A DNA stretch of 64,000 nucleotides from Halorhabdus sp. CBA1104 (GTDB lineage Archaea; Halobacteriota; Halobacteria; Halobacteriales; Haloarculaceae), in assembly GCF_009690625.1 (NCBI RefSeq), contig NZ_CP033878.1, positions 2,564,396 through 2,628,395 on the forward strand, given 5' to 3'. Positions 1-8,419 of the stretch are shown here, piece by piece. The notes below the pieces were generated by a model. It ran no database searches. It was not told the DNA's origin and was given only the letters and a program-made list of their open reading frames with translations. The first letter of the stretch is position 1; every line of letters begins with the position of its first letter. The position numbers and the translations under genes are program-made.

Positions 1-51
1 ATCTTCGATAGCGTCCGTGGCGGCCCGACGAACCACCGCGGCTTCCTGCAT
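1..51 (-). CDS. 5' end of an unidentified gene, clipped by the left edge
   Basis: An ATG on the minus strand at 49-51 opens 17 codons that run off the left edge without a stop (begins MQEAAVVRR). Too little is visible to name a product. It is divergent from nothing nearby: nadE, upstream of it, is on the same strand and ends at 155. A start here is plausible because the 100-bp gap fits an intergenic region, but it could also be a chance open frame. Confidence 0.35.
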   Translation of the reverse strand, partial: MQEAAVVRRAATDAIED

Positions 52-154
52 TACCCAAACATAGCAGTGGGAAAGTCAAAGACCTTTGGAAAGGCCCCCT
101 CTGATCCGCCAGTCAGTCTCCCGATTTGCGGACAATATCGCCGTAAGAACCGCG

Positions 155-982
155 TTACAGGGGTGTTGGCGTTGGCGGCATGGCCCGTTTGTGGGCACTC
201 TGTTCGTACAGTTCTTGGACGTGTTCGACTACCGACTGCTCGACGCCGACGATCTTTGCGGTCGCGCTCGTGCTGACTCCGCCTTCGACCTGAAGCGCCA
301 GAATCGAATCGATGGTGTCGTACTCGACGCCCAATTCTCCTTCGTCAGTCTGATCGACCCACATTCCGGCGGTGGGGGTCCGGGAGGCGATGTCTGCAGG
401 CACGCCGAGGTGCCGGGCCAACTGGCGGACCTGCTGTTTGTAGAGGTTCGCGATCGGGTGGCAATCGACGGCCCCGTCGCCGTACTTCGTGAAATAACCC
501 GTCAGTGATTCGGTCCGGTTGCCCGTCCCCAAGACGAGCCCGTCCTCGGTGTTTGCGACCAGATAGTTCAGCACGGCTCGCGCCCGGACGCGAACGTTAC
601 CGACTGCCATTCGATCGGCCTCGGCCTCTGGATACGCTTCGAGGAACGTCTCGACGATCGGCTCGATCTCGATGACGTCGTATTCGATCCCGAGGTCCTC
701 GGCGACGCGCTCTGCGTCGCTCATCGTCTCCGGGTCGTTGACTTCGCTTGGCATGACAAGCCCGTGTAGGTTCTCGGCGCCCAACGCTTCGACGGCGAGG
801 TACGCGACGGCGGCACTGTCGACGCCGCCCGACAACCCCAAGACCGCCCCGTCGACACCAGCCTCGTCGATTTGCTCGGCGATGAAATCGGTGACATGCT
901 CGCGCTGTGCGAGCAGTTCGTCGTCGGACAGTCGCAGGTCCAGCGGCGAATCCCCCTGTGCTATCGAATCGCTTTCTGTCAT
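155..982 (-). CDS. nadE: NAD+ synthase, ammonia-dependent
   Basis: Catalyses the last step of NAD biosynthesis, amidating deamido-NAD with ammonia at the expense of ATP in the cytoplasm. The 275-residue protein has the PP-loop SGGVDS at residues 51-56, the later GTGNRTE and KYGDG substrate-binding motifs, and the length of the single-domain enzymes without a glutaminase domain. The start is an ATG with a box A-like CTATTTG (reverse strand, about 1008-1014) at leaderless distance. It is monocistronic as far as can be seen. Assignment to the family is secure; ammonia dependence is inferred from the missing glutaminase domain. Confidence 0.95.
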   Translation of the reverse strand: MTESDSIAQGDSPLDLRLSDDELLAQREHVTDFIAEQIDEAGVDGAVLGLSGGVDSAAVAYLAVEALGAENLHGLVMPSEVNDPETMSDAERVAEDLGIEYDVIEIEPIVETFLEAYPEAEADRMAVGNVRVRARAVLNYLVANTEDGLVLGTGNRTESLTGYFTKYGDGAVDCHPIANLYKQQVRQLARHLGVPADIASRTPTAGMWVDQTDEGELGVEYDTIDSILALQVEGGVSTSATAKIVGVEQSVVEHVQELYEQSAHKRAMPPTPTPL

Positions 983-1219
983 GTAGCGGCAGATTGGAGT
1001 TCAACAGACAAATAGGCACCCTTCGACGCGATATTGCTGGACGCGCGTCGAGCCAGTGAGACCGTCACCGAATAATCTATTGGGTGGTTGCGTCGCTTAG
1101 TCGCCGCTGAAGCGCTACGTTCAAGTGCGAGCACGTCGCAGTCTTCAGGTGCGAACGAGCGCTGGTGTTGAGACGGACGCAGTCCGTCGATGCTCGGCGC
1201 GAGTGAACGCAGTGAACGA

Positions 1220-1290
1220 GCGCTGGTGGTCTAGTGGTAGGACATGAGCTTCCCAAGCTCATAGCCCGGGTTCAATTCCCGGCCAGCGCA
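1220..1290 (+). tRNA. tRNA-Gly (anticodon CCC)
   Basis: The 71-nt sequence folds as a cloverleaf. The acceptor stem GCGCTGG pairs with CCAGCGC. The anticodon stem TGAGC/GCTCA encloses the loop TTCCCAA with anticodon CCC, and the T arm contains GGTTCAATTCC. The discriminator is A; no CCA is encoded. Several partial copies of its 3' end lie immediately downstream. Confidence 0.95.
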
Positions 1291-1550
1291 CTCCCTGCGG
1301 TCGTGCGCCGCCCGTAGCTCGCCTCACTCTGTTCGGCGAACTCCCGGCCAGCGCATTTCATCTGCGAACGACAGTGAGCAGTGAAATCGCAAAAGGGAAT
1401 TGCGCCCTGGGAGTCACAGCCCGCGCAGGGCCGACGGCCCGAGCAGGAATGTCTCCCTCCGGTTCAATTCCCGGCCAGCGCACTCCCTGCGGTCGTGCGC
1501 CGCCCGTAGCTCGCAAACGCACAGCGTTTGCTCACTCCCGGCCGGCGCAT
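1269..1550 (+). repeat. Partial copies of the tRNA-Gly 3' end
   Basis: About 54 bp beginning in the T arm of tRNA-Gly and running past its 3' end (1269-1322) recur almost perfectly at 1461-1514. Shorter copies of the terminal CTCCCGGCCAGCGCAT occur at 1341-1356, with a one-base variant near 1535-1550. No cloverleaf can be formed by the copies, so they are not extra tRNAs. tRNA 3' ends are the usual integrase attachment targets in archaea, so repeated integration and loss of elements is one explanation; slipped duplication is another. Confidence 0.7.
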
Positions 1551-1859
1551 CTTCTTCTGCCCTGTTGTCGTCGTTCGATGTACCAAGTATGACGCTCCAG
1601 AGTCTCGCCTCGCGGGTTTGGTGGGACGTCGCCCGTCGATCTCGAATCTGGACGTTTCGCTCACTCTCAGCCAGCTCATTGTACCGCCAGCACCTGTGGG
1701 CGCAGGATCACCGTGTCGTGATTGCACTGACCGGGACAACGCTTGCGATGGGGGTTGTGTCTTCGGCGCCGTGTTCTCGATCGCCTGGCTCCTGTTGGGC
1801 CTGTCTGGGAGCAACACACCCCAGGAAGCGCTCACCGGCGACAGAAGCGAGGACGAAGC
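1291..1859. other. Gene-free stretch downstream of tRNA-Gly
   Basis: Apart from the tRNA 3'-end copies up to about 1550, nothing is recognised. The open frames here on both strands have no family-like features and run into the reverse complement of the binding-protein gene. There is no integrase gene or remnant that I can identify. Confidence 0.5.
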
Positions 1860-2627
1860 TCAGCCGTCGACTGTGCGGGGCTTGCGGGGCAACTCGCCGG
1901 GAGCCACCCCGCCAATCACCCTCGCCAATCGCTCGATTCCCGCAAGCAGGGTCGGGCTGGGCTGATTCAGCAGTGAGTCGTCGATCGCCTGCAGCGTCGC
2001 GTCGATCTCCCAGTCGCGCGCTTCCAGCGGAGCGACCGTCGGTTCGGCGGCTCCACAGTGGTGGACGATCGCGTGATCGGGATCGACGTCTTCGACTGTC
2101 GTCCCGGTGATCTCCCGGGAGCGCTCGCCCGACTCGACGAACGGATAGCGACCGCCGGCGACGCGGACGGCCTCTGGCACCCAGTTGCCGGCGGCCATCG
2201 GTGGCTCTCCCCATTCTTCACAGTAGACGACCGGCCGATCCTCGCCGTCGGGCGTCGCCGCGTCGACTGCCGCGACGTACTCCCTGGCGCGCTGTTCGAG
2301 ACGTGCCCCGCGGTCCGGCCGGCCGATCGCGTCACCAATCGTCCGAAACGAGGTCAAGACGTCATCGAGAGTGGTCGGCTCCTCGTGAGCGACATCGAAC
2401 CCGCGGTCGCGCAGCTCGTCTCGCAACTCTGCCTGTAATGAGTCGTTCGTGAGGAGCAGGTCTGGATCCAGCTCGGCGATGGCTCCAACGTCCGGGTTCA
2501 GCCACCCGCCGATCTGAGATACCTCTTCGAGCCCGCAATGGGCTGTGACGCCGACCAGTTGCTCGTCGCGACCCAGCGCCCGGACGATTGCCGTGGCACT
2601 CGGGGCCAGCGAGACGATCCGCTGCAT
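1860..2627 (-). CDS. BtuF-like helical-backbone metal/cobalamin-binding protein
   Basis: A 255-residue periplasmic-binding-fold protein of the vitamin B12/iron-chelate class. It opens with MQRIVSLAPSATAI, typical of BtuF-type domains, continues with a GGWLNPDVGAIAELDPDLL segment, and has a VYCEEWGEPPMAAGNWVPEA stretch between the lobes. It has neither a signal peptide nor a lipobox, so the protein as called would be cytoplasmic or the export signal is missing. No permease or ATPase gene adjoins it. Haloarchaeal homologues are usually called cobalamin-binding protein; the ligand is not established here. Cobalamin is needed by the nrdJ enzyme elsewhere in the window, but no direct link is shown. 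Confidence 0.75.
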   Translation of the reverse strand: MQRIVSLAPSATAIVRALGRDEQLVGVTAHCGLEEVSQIGGWLNPDVGAIAELDPDLLLTNDSLQAELRDELRDRGFDVAHEEPTTLDDVLTSFRTIGDAIGRPDRGARLEQRAREYVAAVDAATPDGEDRPVVYCEEWGEPPMAAGNWVPEAVRVAGGRYPFVESGERSREITGTTVEDVDPDHAIVHHCGAAEPTVAPLEARDWEIDATLQAIDDSLLNQPSPTLLAGIERLARVIGGVAPGELPRKPRTVDG

Positions 2628-2727
2628 ACACGCTTGTGGGCTCCGATCGCATAAAAACCGTCAGGGCAAGCTTCCGAACTGGCGGCTCGATCACACTAGC
2701 TTGCTCGATTCAGCCGGCAATCTGCAT

Positions 2728-3183
2728 TCACTCCATCGAGAGCGTGATCGAGCCATCGAAATCCAGGATGATTTCCTGGGTCAGGTCGCCAAAGAGCGCT
2801 TTTCCGGTCGGCGAGCGTCGTTTGCCTACGAGGAACACGTGGTCGCAGTCGTGATCCGCCGCCGCATCGAGGATGGCCCTCGCCCGATCGCCTTCGGATC
2901 CGATCCGGATATCGACCTCGTGGGTCGGCTCGGCCCCGTCGAGTGAGTCCTCCACGAAGGCCGTTGTCTCCTCCTCGAACTGGTGGTCGACCGGATCCTC
3001 GAATTGGGCCCGGTCGATGTCACTCGTCAGCTCCGTCGACTCGACCGCTTCGACGTCTTCAGAGGTCAGCAGTCGCAGTACGACGAGTGGTGAGTCTTCA
3101 CACTCGCTGAAGGCGGCGGCCTCTGCTAACAATTCCTGTTCCGCATCGCTCCTCTCGATGACGACGAATAACCCTTGCTCCAT
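2728..3183 (-). CDS. UspA-family universal stress protein
   Basis: A 151-residue single-domain protein with the UspA layout: an N-terminal beta strand (GLFVVIERSD), a long acidic central helix region, and a C-terminal nucleotide-binding-like segment (VFLVGKRRSPTGKALFGDLT). Such proteins are cytoplasmic and often bind ATP or AMP; the specific role is unknown. The start at 3183 is supported by an A/T-rich promoter just upstream. It stands alone, convergent with nothing and tandem with the LolA-like gene. Confidence 0.8.
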   Translation of the reverse strand: MEQGLFVVIERSDAEQELLAEAAAFSECEDSPLVVLRLLTSEDVEAVESTELTSDIDRAQFEDPVDHQFEEETTAFVEDSLDGAEPTHEVDIRIGSEGDRARAILDAAADHDCDHVFLVGKRRSPTGKALFGDLTQEIILDFDGSITLSME

Positions 3184-3186
3184 GTC

Positions 3187-3214
3187 GATTTATATATACT
3201 CCATCCTTATAAAA
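3187..3214 (-). promoter_or_regulatory. Promoter of the UspA gene
   Basis: On the minus strand CTTTTATAAGG (about 3203-3213) lies about 27 nt upstream of the ATG at 3183, the expected box A distance for a leaderless haloarchaeal transcript. A second A/T-rich run, TATATATAAA, lies between it and the start. Confidence 0.6.
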
Positions 3215-3267
3215 GCGGAGGACGACCGACGGGCAGTGACGCCGGGGCTGACTCTGTTCGGTCGGCG

Positions 3268-4590
3268 CTATCGGGCCGCGTCGACCTCGACTCCTTCGAC
3301 GACATTGAGGAGTGCTTCCTGCGTGAGGTCGCCGGCCACGACGACCGTCTGGCCGTCGCTCGTCCACTGTGTGACCGTGCCTCCGTCCAGTTCGAGCCAC
3401 GTCTCTTCTGCTTGCTCGTCCGGGACTGTAGTGACGGTCACTGTCCGCTCGTCGACTTCGAGCGTTCGGCTCTCTGTCGTGTTCGTGGCGGGGAGCGCTG
3501 ATTCGGATTGGAGAATCGTGATCGAGTCACCGTCGGCCGTGTACTGGCCGGCGACCACGGACACTGGACTCTGGAGGGCGGCCCCTTCGGCCAGGTCCCA
3601 TCGGTCGCCAGGGACAGCGACCGGCACGTCAGCTATCGCTCGTAGATCTGCGACCGAGTCCACAGCTCTCTCGCTGGCCCCCGCAGTTGGCGGTTGGAAC
3701 GTACTGGTGGCCGGTGAGATGTCGAACGTCGTTTCCATATCGACCGTCACCGTCACGTGTGGCGTCGTCACTTCTTGTTTCACGACTGTCGCGTCGTCAG
3801 TCTGGACCCATACCGTGAGTTTCCCGTCGTGTTCTGGGGCTGTGATCGTGACGACGTGGACGTCGTGGCCGTCTACAGTCGTCGTTTCGACCCGTTTGGC
3901 AGTCAGATTCGTCTCGGCCAAGAGCGTCGAAATAGAGCGCTTCGACTCGGCAAGTCGCCGTGCCGTCTCACTCCAGTTGCCGTCTTTCGGACCGTGGCTC
4001 CAGTTCCGCTCCCCGAGCGCACTGTCGTTCCATTCGGCTGGGATCACGCTCCGGGCCCCGTTCTCGTGTAAGGCACTCCAGTTGACGGCGGTCTGCACCG
4101 ACTCTCCGGAGGCGGTCTCGATACCGTCACTCCAGGTGCTCGATTCGGTGCCGTCTCCAAGAGCGACCGTCTCGAGTATCGGGAGCGTGGCGTCCGTGCC
4201 GATCCCCGAGACAGTGCCCGCCGAGAGATCACCTGACAGCACGATCGGGGCATCCATCCGGGAACTCTCTAGCCACGCCGTCGTGCCGTCGTAGCCGGTG
4301 CGGACGTATCGTGGTCCGTCTGAGACGTTCGCACGGACCAGGCCGTCCGCTGTCGCGATCGAGGTGATAGACACGTCTTCGACTGTGTCGTTGTGTTCGA
4401 CAGTCACGGTCGCTTCGACGAGGATCGACTCCGCCGACTGGTACTGTTCCTCGGCGTTCGAGAGGACAGCCTCGCCGGTTGGCGTGTCGTCGGCGATGGC
4501 GAACCCGGCGACGGCCGCCATACCGAGGATTCCGACCACGAGTGCGCTGAAGGCAACGAGGCGGATTCCCCCTCTGGATCGAATGGCCAT
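3268..4590 (-). CDS. LolA-like membrane-anchored protein
   Basis: A 440-residue protein with a basic N-terminus and one hydrophobic segment (residues about 12-34) that anchors or exports it. After this comes a domain resembling the LolA/outer-membrane-lipoprotein-sorting fold (paired strands such as EATVTVEHND and a later DGHDVHVVTI region). A C-terminal module ends in a VVVAGDL segment, as in DUF4367-like anti-sigma/carrier proteins. I chose the ATG at 4590; a GTG four codons upstream is possible. It is divergent from an ABC transporter of the LolD/LolE-MacB class, with about 100 bp between them, suggesting a shared surface-export or lipid-handling role. Function is inferred. Confidence 0.65.
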   Translation of the reverse strand: MAIRSRGGIRLVAFSALVVGILGMAAVAGFAIADDTPTGEAVLSNAEEQYQSAESILVEATVTVEHNDTVEDVSITSIATADGLVRANVSDGPRYVRTGYDGTTAWLESSRMDAPIVLSGDLSAGTVSGIGTDATLPILETVALGDGTESSTWSDGIETASGESVQTAVNWSALHENGARSVIPAEWNDSALGERNWSHGPKDGNWSETARRLAESKRSISTLLAETNLTAKRVETTTVDGHDVHVVTITAPEHDGKLTVWVQTDDATVVKQEVTTPHVTVTVDMETTFDISPATSTFQPPTAGASERAVDSVADLRAIADVPVAVPGDRWDLAEGAALQSPVSVVAGQYTADGDSITILQSESALPATNTTESRTLEVDERTVTVTTVPDEQAEETWLELDGGTVTQWTSDGQTVVVAGDLTQEALLNVVEGVEVDAAR

Positions 4591-4610
4591 TACCCAAATC
4601 ACGGGCTTGA

Positions 4611-4663
4611 GACACTTAAGCGGTGGTACGGCGGCACTACGCGGCTTCGATCAAAGATACATA
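4611..4663. promoter_or_regulatory. Divergent promoters for LolA-like gene and ABC operon
   Basis: For the plus-strand operon AAAGATACATA (4653-4663) sits about 27 nt before the ATG at 4687. For the minus-strand gene CGCTTAAGTG (about 4612-4621, reverse) sits at the same distance from the ATG at 4590. Both fit leaderless box A positions. Confidence 0.5.
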
Positions 4664-4686
4664 CGCTTCCCTCACCTATCGGCTGT

Positions 4687-5397
4687 ATGGACACTACCAC
4701 GGACCCCGAGTCGGTCGTCTCCCTTACCGGGGTTCGCAAGGAGTACGAACTCGGTGGGACGGTGACGGCCTTAGACGGCCTCGACCTGACGCTGGCGCCC
4801 GGCTCGTATACGGCAGTTATGGGGCCAAGCGGCTCCGGGAAGAGCACGTTGTTGAATCTCGTTGGCGCTCTCGATACGCCCACGGCTGGGACCGTTCGCG
4901 TCGACGGGGTGGACGTCGCGGAGCTGTCGGAACGTGGGCGAGCACAGCTTCGTGGTACCGAGATCGGCTTCATCTTCCAGACGTTCAACCTCATGCCCCG
5001 ACTGACAGCCACGGAGAACGTGGCACTCCCACTCGTGTTCGCCGAGTGGGCGCGATCCGAGCGCACCGAGCGTGCCGAGACGCTACTCAAACAGGTCGGC
5101 CTCGGCGATCGACTCGATCACATGCCACAGGAACTCAGTGGGGGACAACGCCAGCGTGTCGCCATCGCGAGGGCGCTTGCGGCCGAGCCAGCCCTCGTCT
5201 TAGCCGACGAACCGACCGGGAACGTCGACACTGAGACTGGCGAGGAGATCATGTCGCTGTTCGCAGACGCCCACGCGTCGGGCAACACGATTCTGCTGGT
5301 GACCCACGAACGCCGGATCGCCGAACATGCCGACCGGATCGTCCACGTCCGGGACGGCGTCCGTGAGCGAACCGAGTCCCTCGGAGGTGCGGATTGA
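4687..5397 (+). CDS. ABC transporter ATP-binding protein, MacB/LolD type
   Basis: A 236-residue ATPase of the MacB/LolD family, which powers extrusion or lipoprotein-type transport together with an FtsX-like permease. Visible motifs in order are Walker A GPSGSGKST, Q-loop FIFQTFNLMPRLTATENV (typical of this subfamily), signature LSGGQRQRVAIARAL, Walker B VLADEPTGNVD and an H-loop LLVTHE. The ATG at 4687 gives the normal family length and has a box A at leaderless distance. Its stop overlaps the permease start, so the two are translationally coupled. Substrate unknown; the divergent LolA-like gene is a candidate partner. Confidence 0.9.
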   Translation: MDTTTDPESVVSLTGVRKEYELGGTVTALDGLDLTLAPGSYTAVMGPSGSGKSTLLNLVGALDTPTAGTVRVDGVDVAELSERGRAQLRGTEIGFIFQTFNLMPRLTATENVALPLVFAEWARSERTERAETLLKQVGLGDRLDHMPQELSGGQRQRVAIARALAAEPALVLADEPTGNVDTETGEEIMSLFADAHASGNTILLVTHERRIAEHADRIVHVRDGVRERTESLGGAD

Positions 5398-6638
5398 TGG
5401 ACTGGCGGGAGGGCATTCGGATGGCCGTCCGGGCGATCACCGGGCATCGACTCAGATCGGCACTCACCGTCGTCGGGATCGTCATCGGTATCGCGACGGT
5501 CGTCGCGTTCGCGAGCTTCGGGGCCAGTGTCCAGACCGATGTCGTCGGGGAGTTTCAGTCAACGTCGGCCAGCGAAGTCTACATCGCCTCCGGGGGCGGG
5601 TTCCTCTCTGGCTCTGGCCCACCTGGGGCAGGGACTGGGTTTACACGCCCAGTTGTCACGACACACGACCTCGAACAGATCGAGGCCATCGATGGCACCA
5701 GAGCTGTGATCCCCCGTGGCTCTGTCAGTGTGTCTGCGCTCAGGTACGCAAACGACACAGTGTCGATCGACGGTCTGACGGCGACGACTGCCAACGCCTT
5801 CGCGGAGTCGATCGTCGAGGGGCGGGCGTTCGAATCGGGTGACAACGAGATCGTCCTCAACGAGATCGCAGCCGAGCAATTCGAGCCCAACGTGACTGTC
5901 GGCAGCACGATCGAGCGCGTCGGCGAGGAACCGACGTCGTTCACCGTCGTCGGGATTACCACTGGGGCACGCGGTGGCCTGACCGCTTTCGGGCCGCCAG
6001 GGCCGGAATTTTACGTCCCAGTCGATCCCCACTACCGAACCGTCCAGGAGTCTCCGACGCTTGGCATCGATCAGCGGGCGTACTCGCAGGTGACAATCGT
6101 CGTCGACGCGGGTCGTGTCTCTGCGGTCCGGGACGCCATCGAGACCTACATGCAAACAGAATCAGACGCGATCCAACTTCTCGGCACCGACGGCGAAGTG
6201 ACCGTCCAGTCGACGGAGGACGTCGTCGGTGGGATCGAGGCGGTACTGCAGGATATCACCCGGTTGATCACGGGCATCGGGGTACTGGCGCTGGTCGTCG
6301 GCGCGTTCGGGATCGCCAACATCATGCTCGTTAGCGTCACCGAACGGACCAACGAGATCGGGATTATGAAGTCGATGGGGGCGACCAACCGGGAGATCAT
6401 CGGACTGTTCCTGGCCGAATCCGTGCTGCTCGGATCGGCCGGGGCCGCGATCGGGATTCCGCTCGGACTCGGTGTTGGATACGTGGGGGCCACCTACGCA
6501 GCGGTCGGATTCACGATCCCTCTCGACTGGGTTACAATCGCTATCGTCATGGGTATCTCGATCGGGATCGTTGCCGGCCTGTACCCTGCCTGGCGGGCGG
6601 CGCGTGTCGATCCGATCGAAGCACTACGATACGAGTGA
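5397..6638 (+). CDS. ABC transporter permease, MacB/FtsX type
   Basis: A 413-residue permease with the MacB/FtsX architecture: one N-terminal membrane helix (about residues 17-38, LRSALTVVGIVIGIATVVAF), a large extracellular MacB_PCD-like domain, then three C-terminal helices (from about 290). Before the second helix lies the conserved NIMLVSVTERTNEIGIMKSMGA motif. The ATG shares its A with the stop of the ATPase gene (TGATG), and GGAGGTG lies at about 5385-5391, so this start is well supported. Together with the upstream ATPase it would form a homodimeric exporter in the cytoplasmic membrane. Confidence 0.9.
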   Translation: MDWREGIRMAVRAITGHRLRSALTVVGIVIGIATVVAFASFGASVQTDVVGEFQSTSASEVYIASGGGFLSGSGPPGAGTGFTRPVVTTHDLEQIEAIDGTRAVIPRGSVSVSALRYANDTVSIDGLTATTANAFAESIVEGRAFESGDNEIVLNEIAAEQFEPNVTVGSTIERVGEEPTSFTVVGITTGARGGLTAFGPPGPEFYVPVDPHYRTVQESPTLGIDQRAYSQVTIVVDAGRVSAVRDAIETYMQTESDAIQLLGTDGEVTVQSTEDVVGGIEAVLQDITRLITGIGVLALVVGAFGIANIMLVSVTERTNEIGIMKSMGATNREIIGLFLAESVLLGSAGAAIGIPLGLGVGYVGATYAAVGFTIPLDWVTIAIVMGISIGIVAGLYPAWRAARVDPIEALRYE

Positions 6639-6700
6639 CGGCCCGTACTCTCCTGGGTCGATCGCGGAATACTTGTCGGGGGGGCACCTACTGAGAGCCG

Positions 6701-7711
6701 ATGGACGGGCCGCTGTGGACCGAGCGACACGCGCCGACGATCGCGGAGTTGCCCCAGCCGGCGGTGCGCGAACAGTTGCGCGGGGCACTCGACGAGCCGA
6801 TGAACCTGCTGGTCCACGGCCCGGCTGGTGCGGGCAAAACCGCGGCTGTCCGGGCCTTTGCCAGGGAGGCCCACGAAGATCACGACGCCGACCTCATCGA
6901 GATCAACGTCGCCGACTTCTTCGATCTGACCAAGAGTGAACTGTCCGACGACCCTCGGTTCGAACGATTCATCACGCCAAAACGCAGGCGGGAGTCCTCG
7001 AAGGCCGACCTGATCAATCACGTCCTCAAGGAATCGGCGAGTTACGCGCCGGTTTCGGGGTCCTACAAGACGATCTTGCTCGACAACGCCGAGCGGATGC
7101 GTGCGGACTTCCAGCAGGCCCTCCGGCGGGTCATGGAGCAGTACTACGAGGCGACGCAGTTCGTCATCGCGACCCGCCAGTCTTCGACGCTGATCCCGCC
7201 GATCCGCTCGCGATGTTTTCCCGTCACGGTCCGGGAACCGACCCACGACGAAATCGAGACCGTCCTCGGGCGGATCGCTGAGCGTGAAGGGGCGACATAC
7301 GACGACGAAGGGCTCGAATACGTCGCGGGGTACGCCGACGGCGACCTCCGGCAGGCGATCCTGGGTGCACAGACGACCTACGAAAACGAGGGTGAAATCA
7401 CGATGGCGGCCGCCTACGAGGCCCTCGGCGATGTCCAGACCGACGATCGCGTCGAACGCATGTTGACTGCTGCCGAGGAGGGACAGTTCCGTGACGCCCG
7501 CTCAGAACTCGACGAGCTACTGATCGACGAGGGCCACAGCGGCGTCGAGGTCCTGGCGGCGATCCTCCGGGTCGGGCGGTCGCGATACACTGGCCAGCGA
7601 CTCGCCAGGCTGCACACACTCGCCGGCGACGTCGACCTGGCTCTTGGGACGGGTACCGACGATCGGATCCACTTATCGCGATTGCTGGCCGAGTTCGCGA
7701 CGACAGCGTGA
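6701..7711 (+). CDS. rfcC: Replication factor C small-subunit-like AAA+ protein
   Basis: A 336-residue clamp-loader subunit, part of the machinery that loads PCNA at replication forks. Features are the N-terminal LWTERHAPT, Walker A GPAGAGKT (40-47), the RFC-type SRC motif (170-172), and the C-terminal helical collar. The Walker B region reads ILLDNAE (125-131) where catalytic subunits have DEAD/DEAE, so the catalytic Glu is replaced by Asn. This suggests a non-hydrolysing or divergent subunit. Haloarchaea carry a second small subunit called RfcC, to which I assign it tentatively. It lies just upstream of ribosomal and KEOPS genes. Confidence 0.75.
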   Translation: MDGPLWTERHAPTIAELPQPAVREQLRGALDEPMNLLVHGPAGAGKTAAVRAFAREAHEDHDADLIEINVADFFDLTKSELSDDPRFERFITPKRRRESSKADLINHVLKESASYAPVSGSYKTILLDNAERMRADFQQALRRVMEQYYEATQFVIATRQSSTLIPPIRSRCFPVTVREPTHDEIETVLGRIAEREGATYDDEGLEYVAGYADGDLRQAILGAQTTYENEGEITMAAAYEALGDVQTDDRVERMLTAAEEGQFRDARSELDELLIDEGHSGVEVLAAILRVGRSRYTGQRLARLHTLAGDVDLALGTGTDDRIHLSRLLAEFATTA

Positions 7712-7809
7712 GCGGACTGATCGCCGACCTCGCCGCTCCGATCGGGTGACTGCACGGGGGCCGGTAGTGTGGTGGCCATTCGCCGGGCGGAAACCGGACG
7801 CTTCGAAAT

Positions 7810-7819
7810 CCTTATACAC
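7810..7819 (+). promoter_or_regulatory. Box A of the rps24e operon
   Basis: CCTTATACAC lies about 30-39 nt before the ATG at 7849, a good haloarchaeal box A match placed for a short-leader or leaderless transcript. Confidence 0.55.
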
Positions 7820-7848
7820 GCTTGTGGGGGAATAATGAGTAACGAACC

Positions 7849-8160
7849 ATGGACATCGAGATCATCGAAGAAGAGGACAATCCGATGCTGCATCGGACCG
7901 ACGTCCGTTTCGAAGTCGTTCACGAGGAGGCGACGCCGTCGCGGCTCTCCGTGCGGGACTCCCTGGCGGCGATGTTGAACAAAGACGCCGAAGAAGTCGT
8001 CGTCCACGAGCTGAACACGAAGTACGGCATGCGCAAGACCGTCGGGTACGCGAAAGTCTACGACGACCCGGAGTTCGCCCGTGAGGTCGAACAAGAGCAC
8101 ATGCTCGAACGGAACAAGATCCTCCTCGAAGACGGCGACACCGAGGCGGAGGAGGCCTGA
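7849..8160 (+). CDS. rps24e: 30S ribosomal protein S24e
   Basis: A 103-residue small-subunit ribosomal protein found in archaea and eukaryotes. It has the family's opening [19 protein letters not shown] and the central [18 protein letters not shown] segment. A short acidic tail follows, as in halophiles. It is followed after one base by rps27ae, the conserved archaeal pair, and then by the KEOPS gene. Confidence 0.95.
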   Translation: MDIEIIEEEDNPMLHRTDVRFEVVHEEATPSRLSVRDSLAAMLNKDAEEVVVHELNTKYGMRKTVGYAKVYDDPEFAREVEQEHMLERNKILLEDGDTEAEEA

Positions 8161-8161
8161 G

Positions 8162-8296
8162 ATGGCGCGATACGACTTCTACAACGAAGACGGCACGACC
8201 GATCAAGAGACCTGTCCGCGGTGTGGCGACGCGTTCCTCGCCGAGCACAGCGACCGCACACACTGTGGCCGCTGTGGCTACACCGAGTGGCACTAA
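8162..8296 (+). CDS. rps27ae: 30S ribosomal protein S27ae
   Basis: A 44-residue zinc-ribbon ribosomal protein. Four cysteines in two knuckles (CPRCG and CGRCG) form the zinc site, and the protein ends YTEWH as usual for the archaeal family. The ATG at 8162 follows the rps24e stop by one base. A hairpin and T-run follow the stop. Confidence 0.95.
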   Translation: MARYDFYNEDGTTDQETCPRCGDAFLAEHSDRTHCGRCGYTEWH

Positions 8297-8329
8297 CGGG
8301 CCGTTAGTCGCCCGTATTCGCTGTTTTTT
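8293..8329 (+). terminator. Terminator after rps27ae
   Basis: CTAACGG and CCGTTAG form a 7-bp stem around one base at 8293-8307, overlapping the stop codon. A run of six T follows at 8324-8329. T-tracts terminate archaeal transcription; whether the hairpin matters is unknown. Confidence 0.5.
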
Positions 8330-8419
8330 CACTTCCCGTAGCCCCGGTAGTGCTGATCGAGTGCGTCGAGACGGATCGAAGTCGTCTTTTCCGTCGGTCA
8401 CGGAGCCTCGACAGATCGA

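Noticed and set aside
1461..1550. Additional tRNA genes downstream of tRNA-Gly
   Set aside because: Only the T arm and acceptor 3' half are present; no D or anticodon arm can be formed.
2873..4294. Long plus-strand open frame (473 codons)
   Set aside because: It is antisense to the UspA and LolA-like genes, is rich in Ser and Arg with no recognisable domain, and reflects the GC-rich codon structure of the opposite strand.
2625..7829. A roughly 15-nt match (ATACACGCTTGTGGG) before the BtuF-like gene and before rps24e
   Set aside because: A match of this length is expected by chance within a window of this size, and the two copies have opposite orientations relative to their genes.
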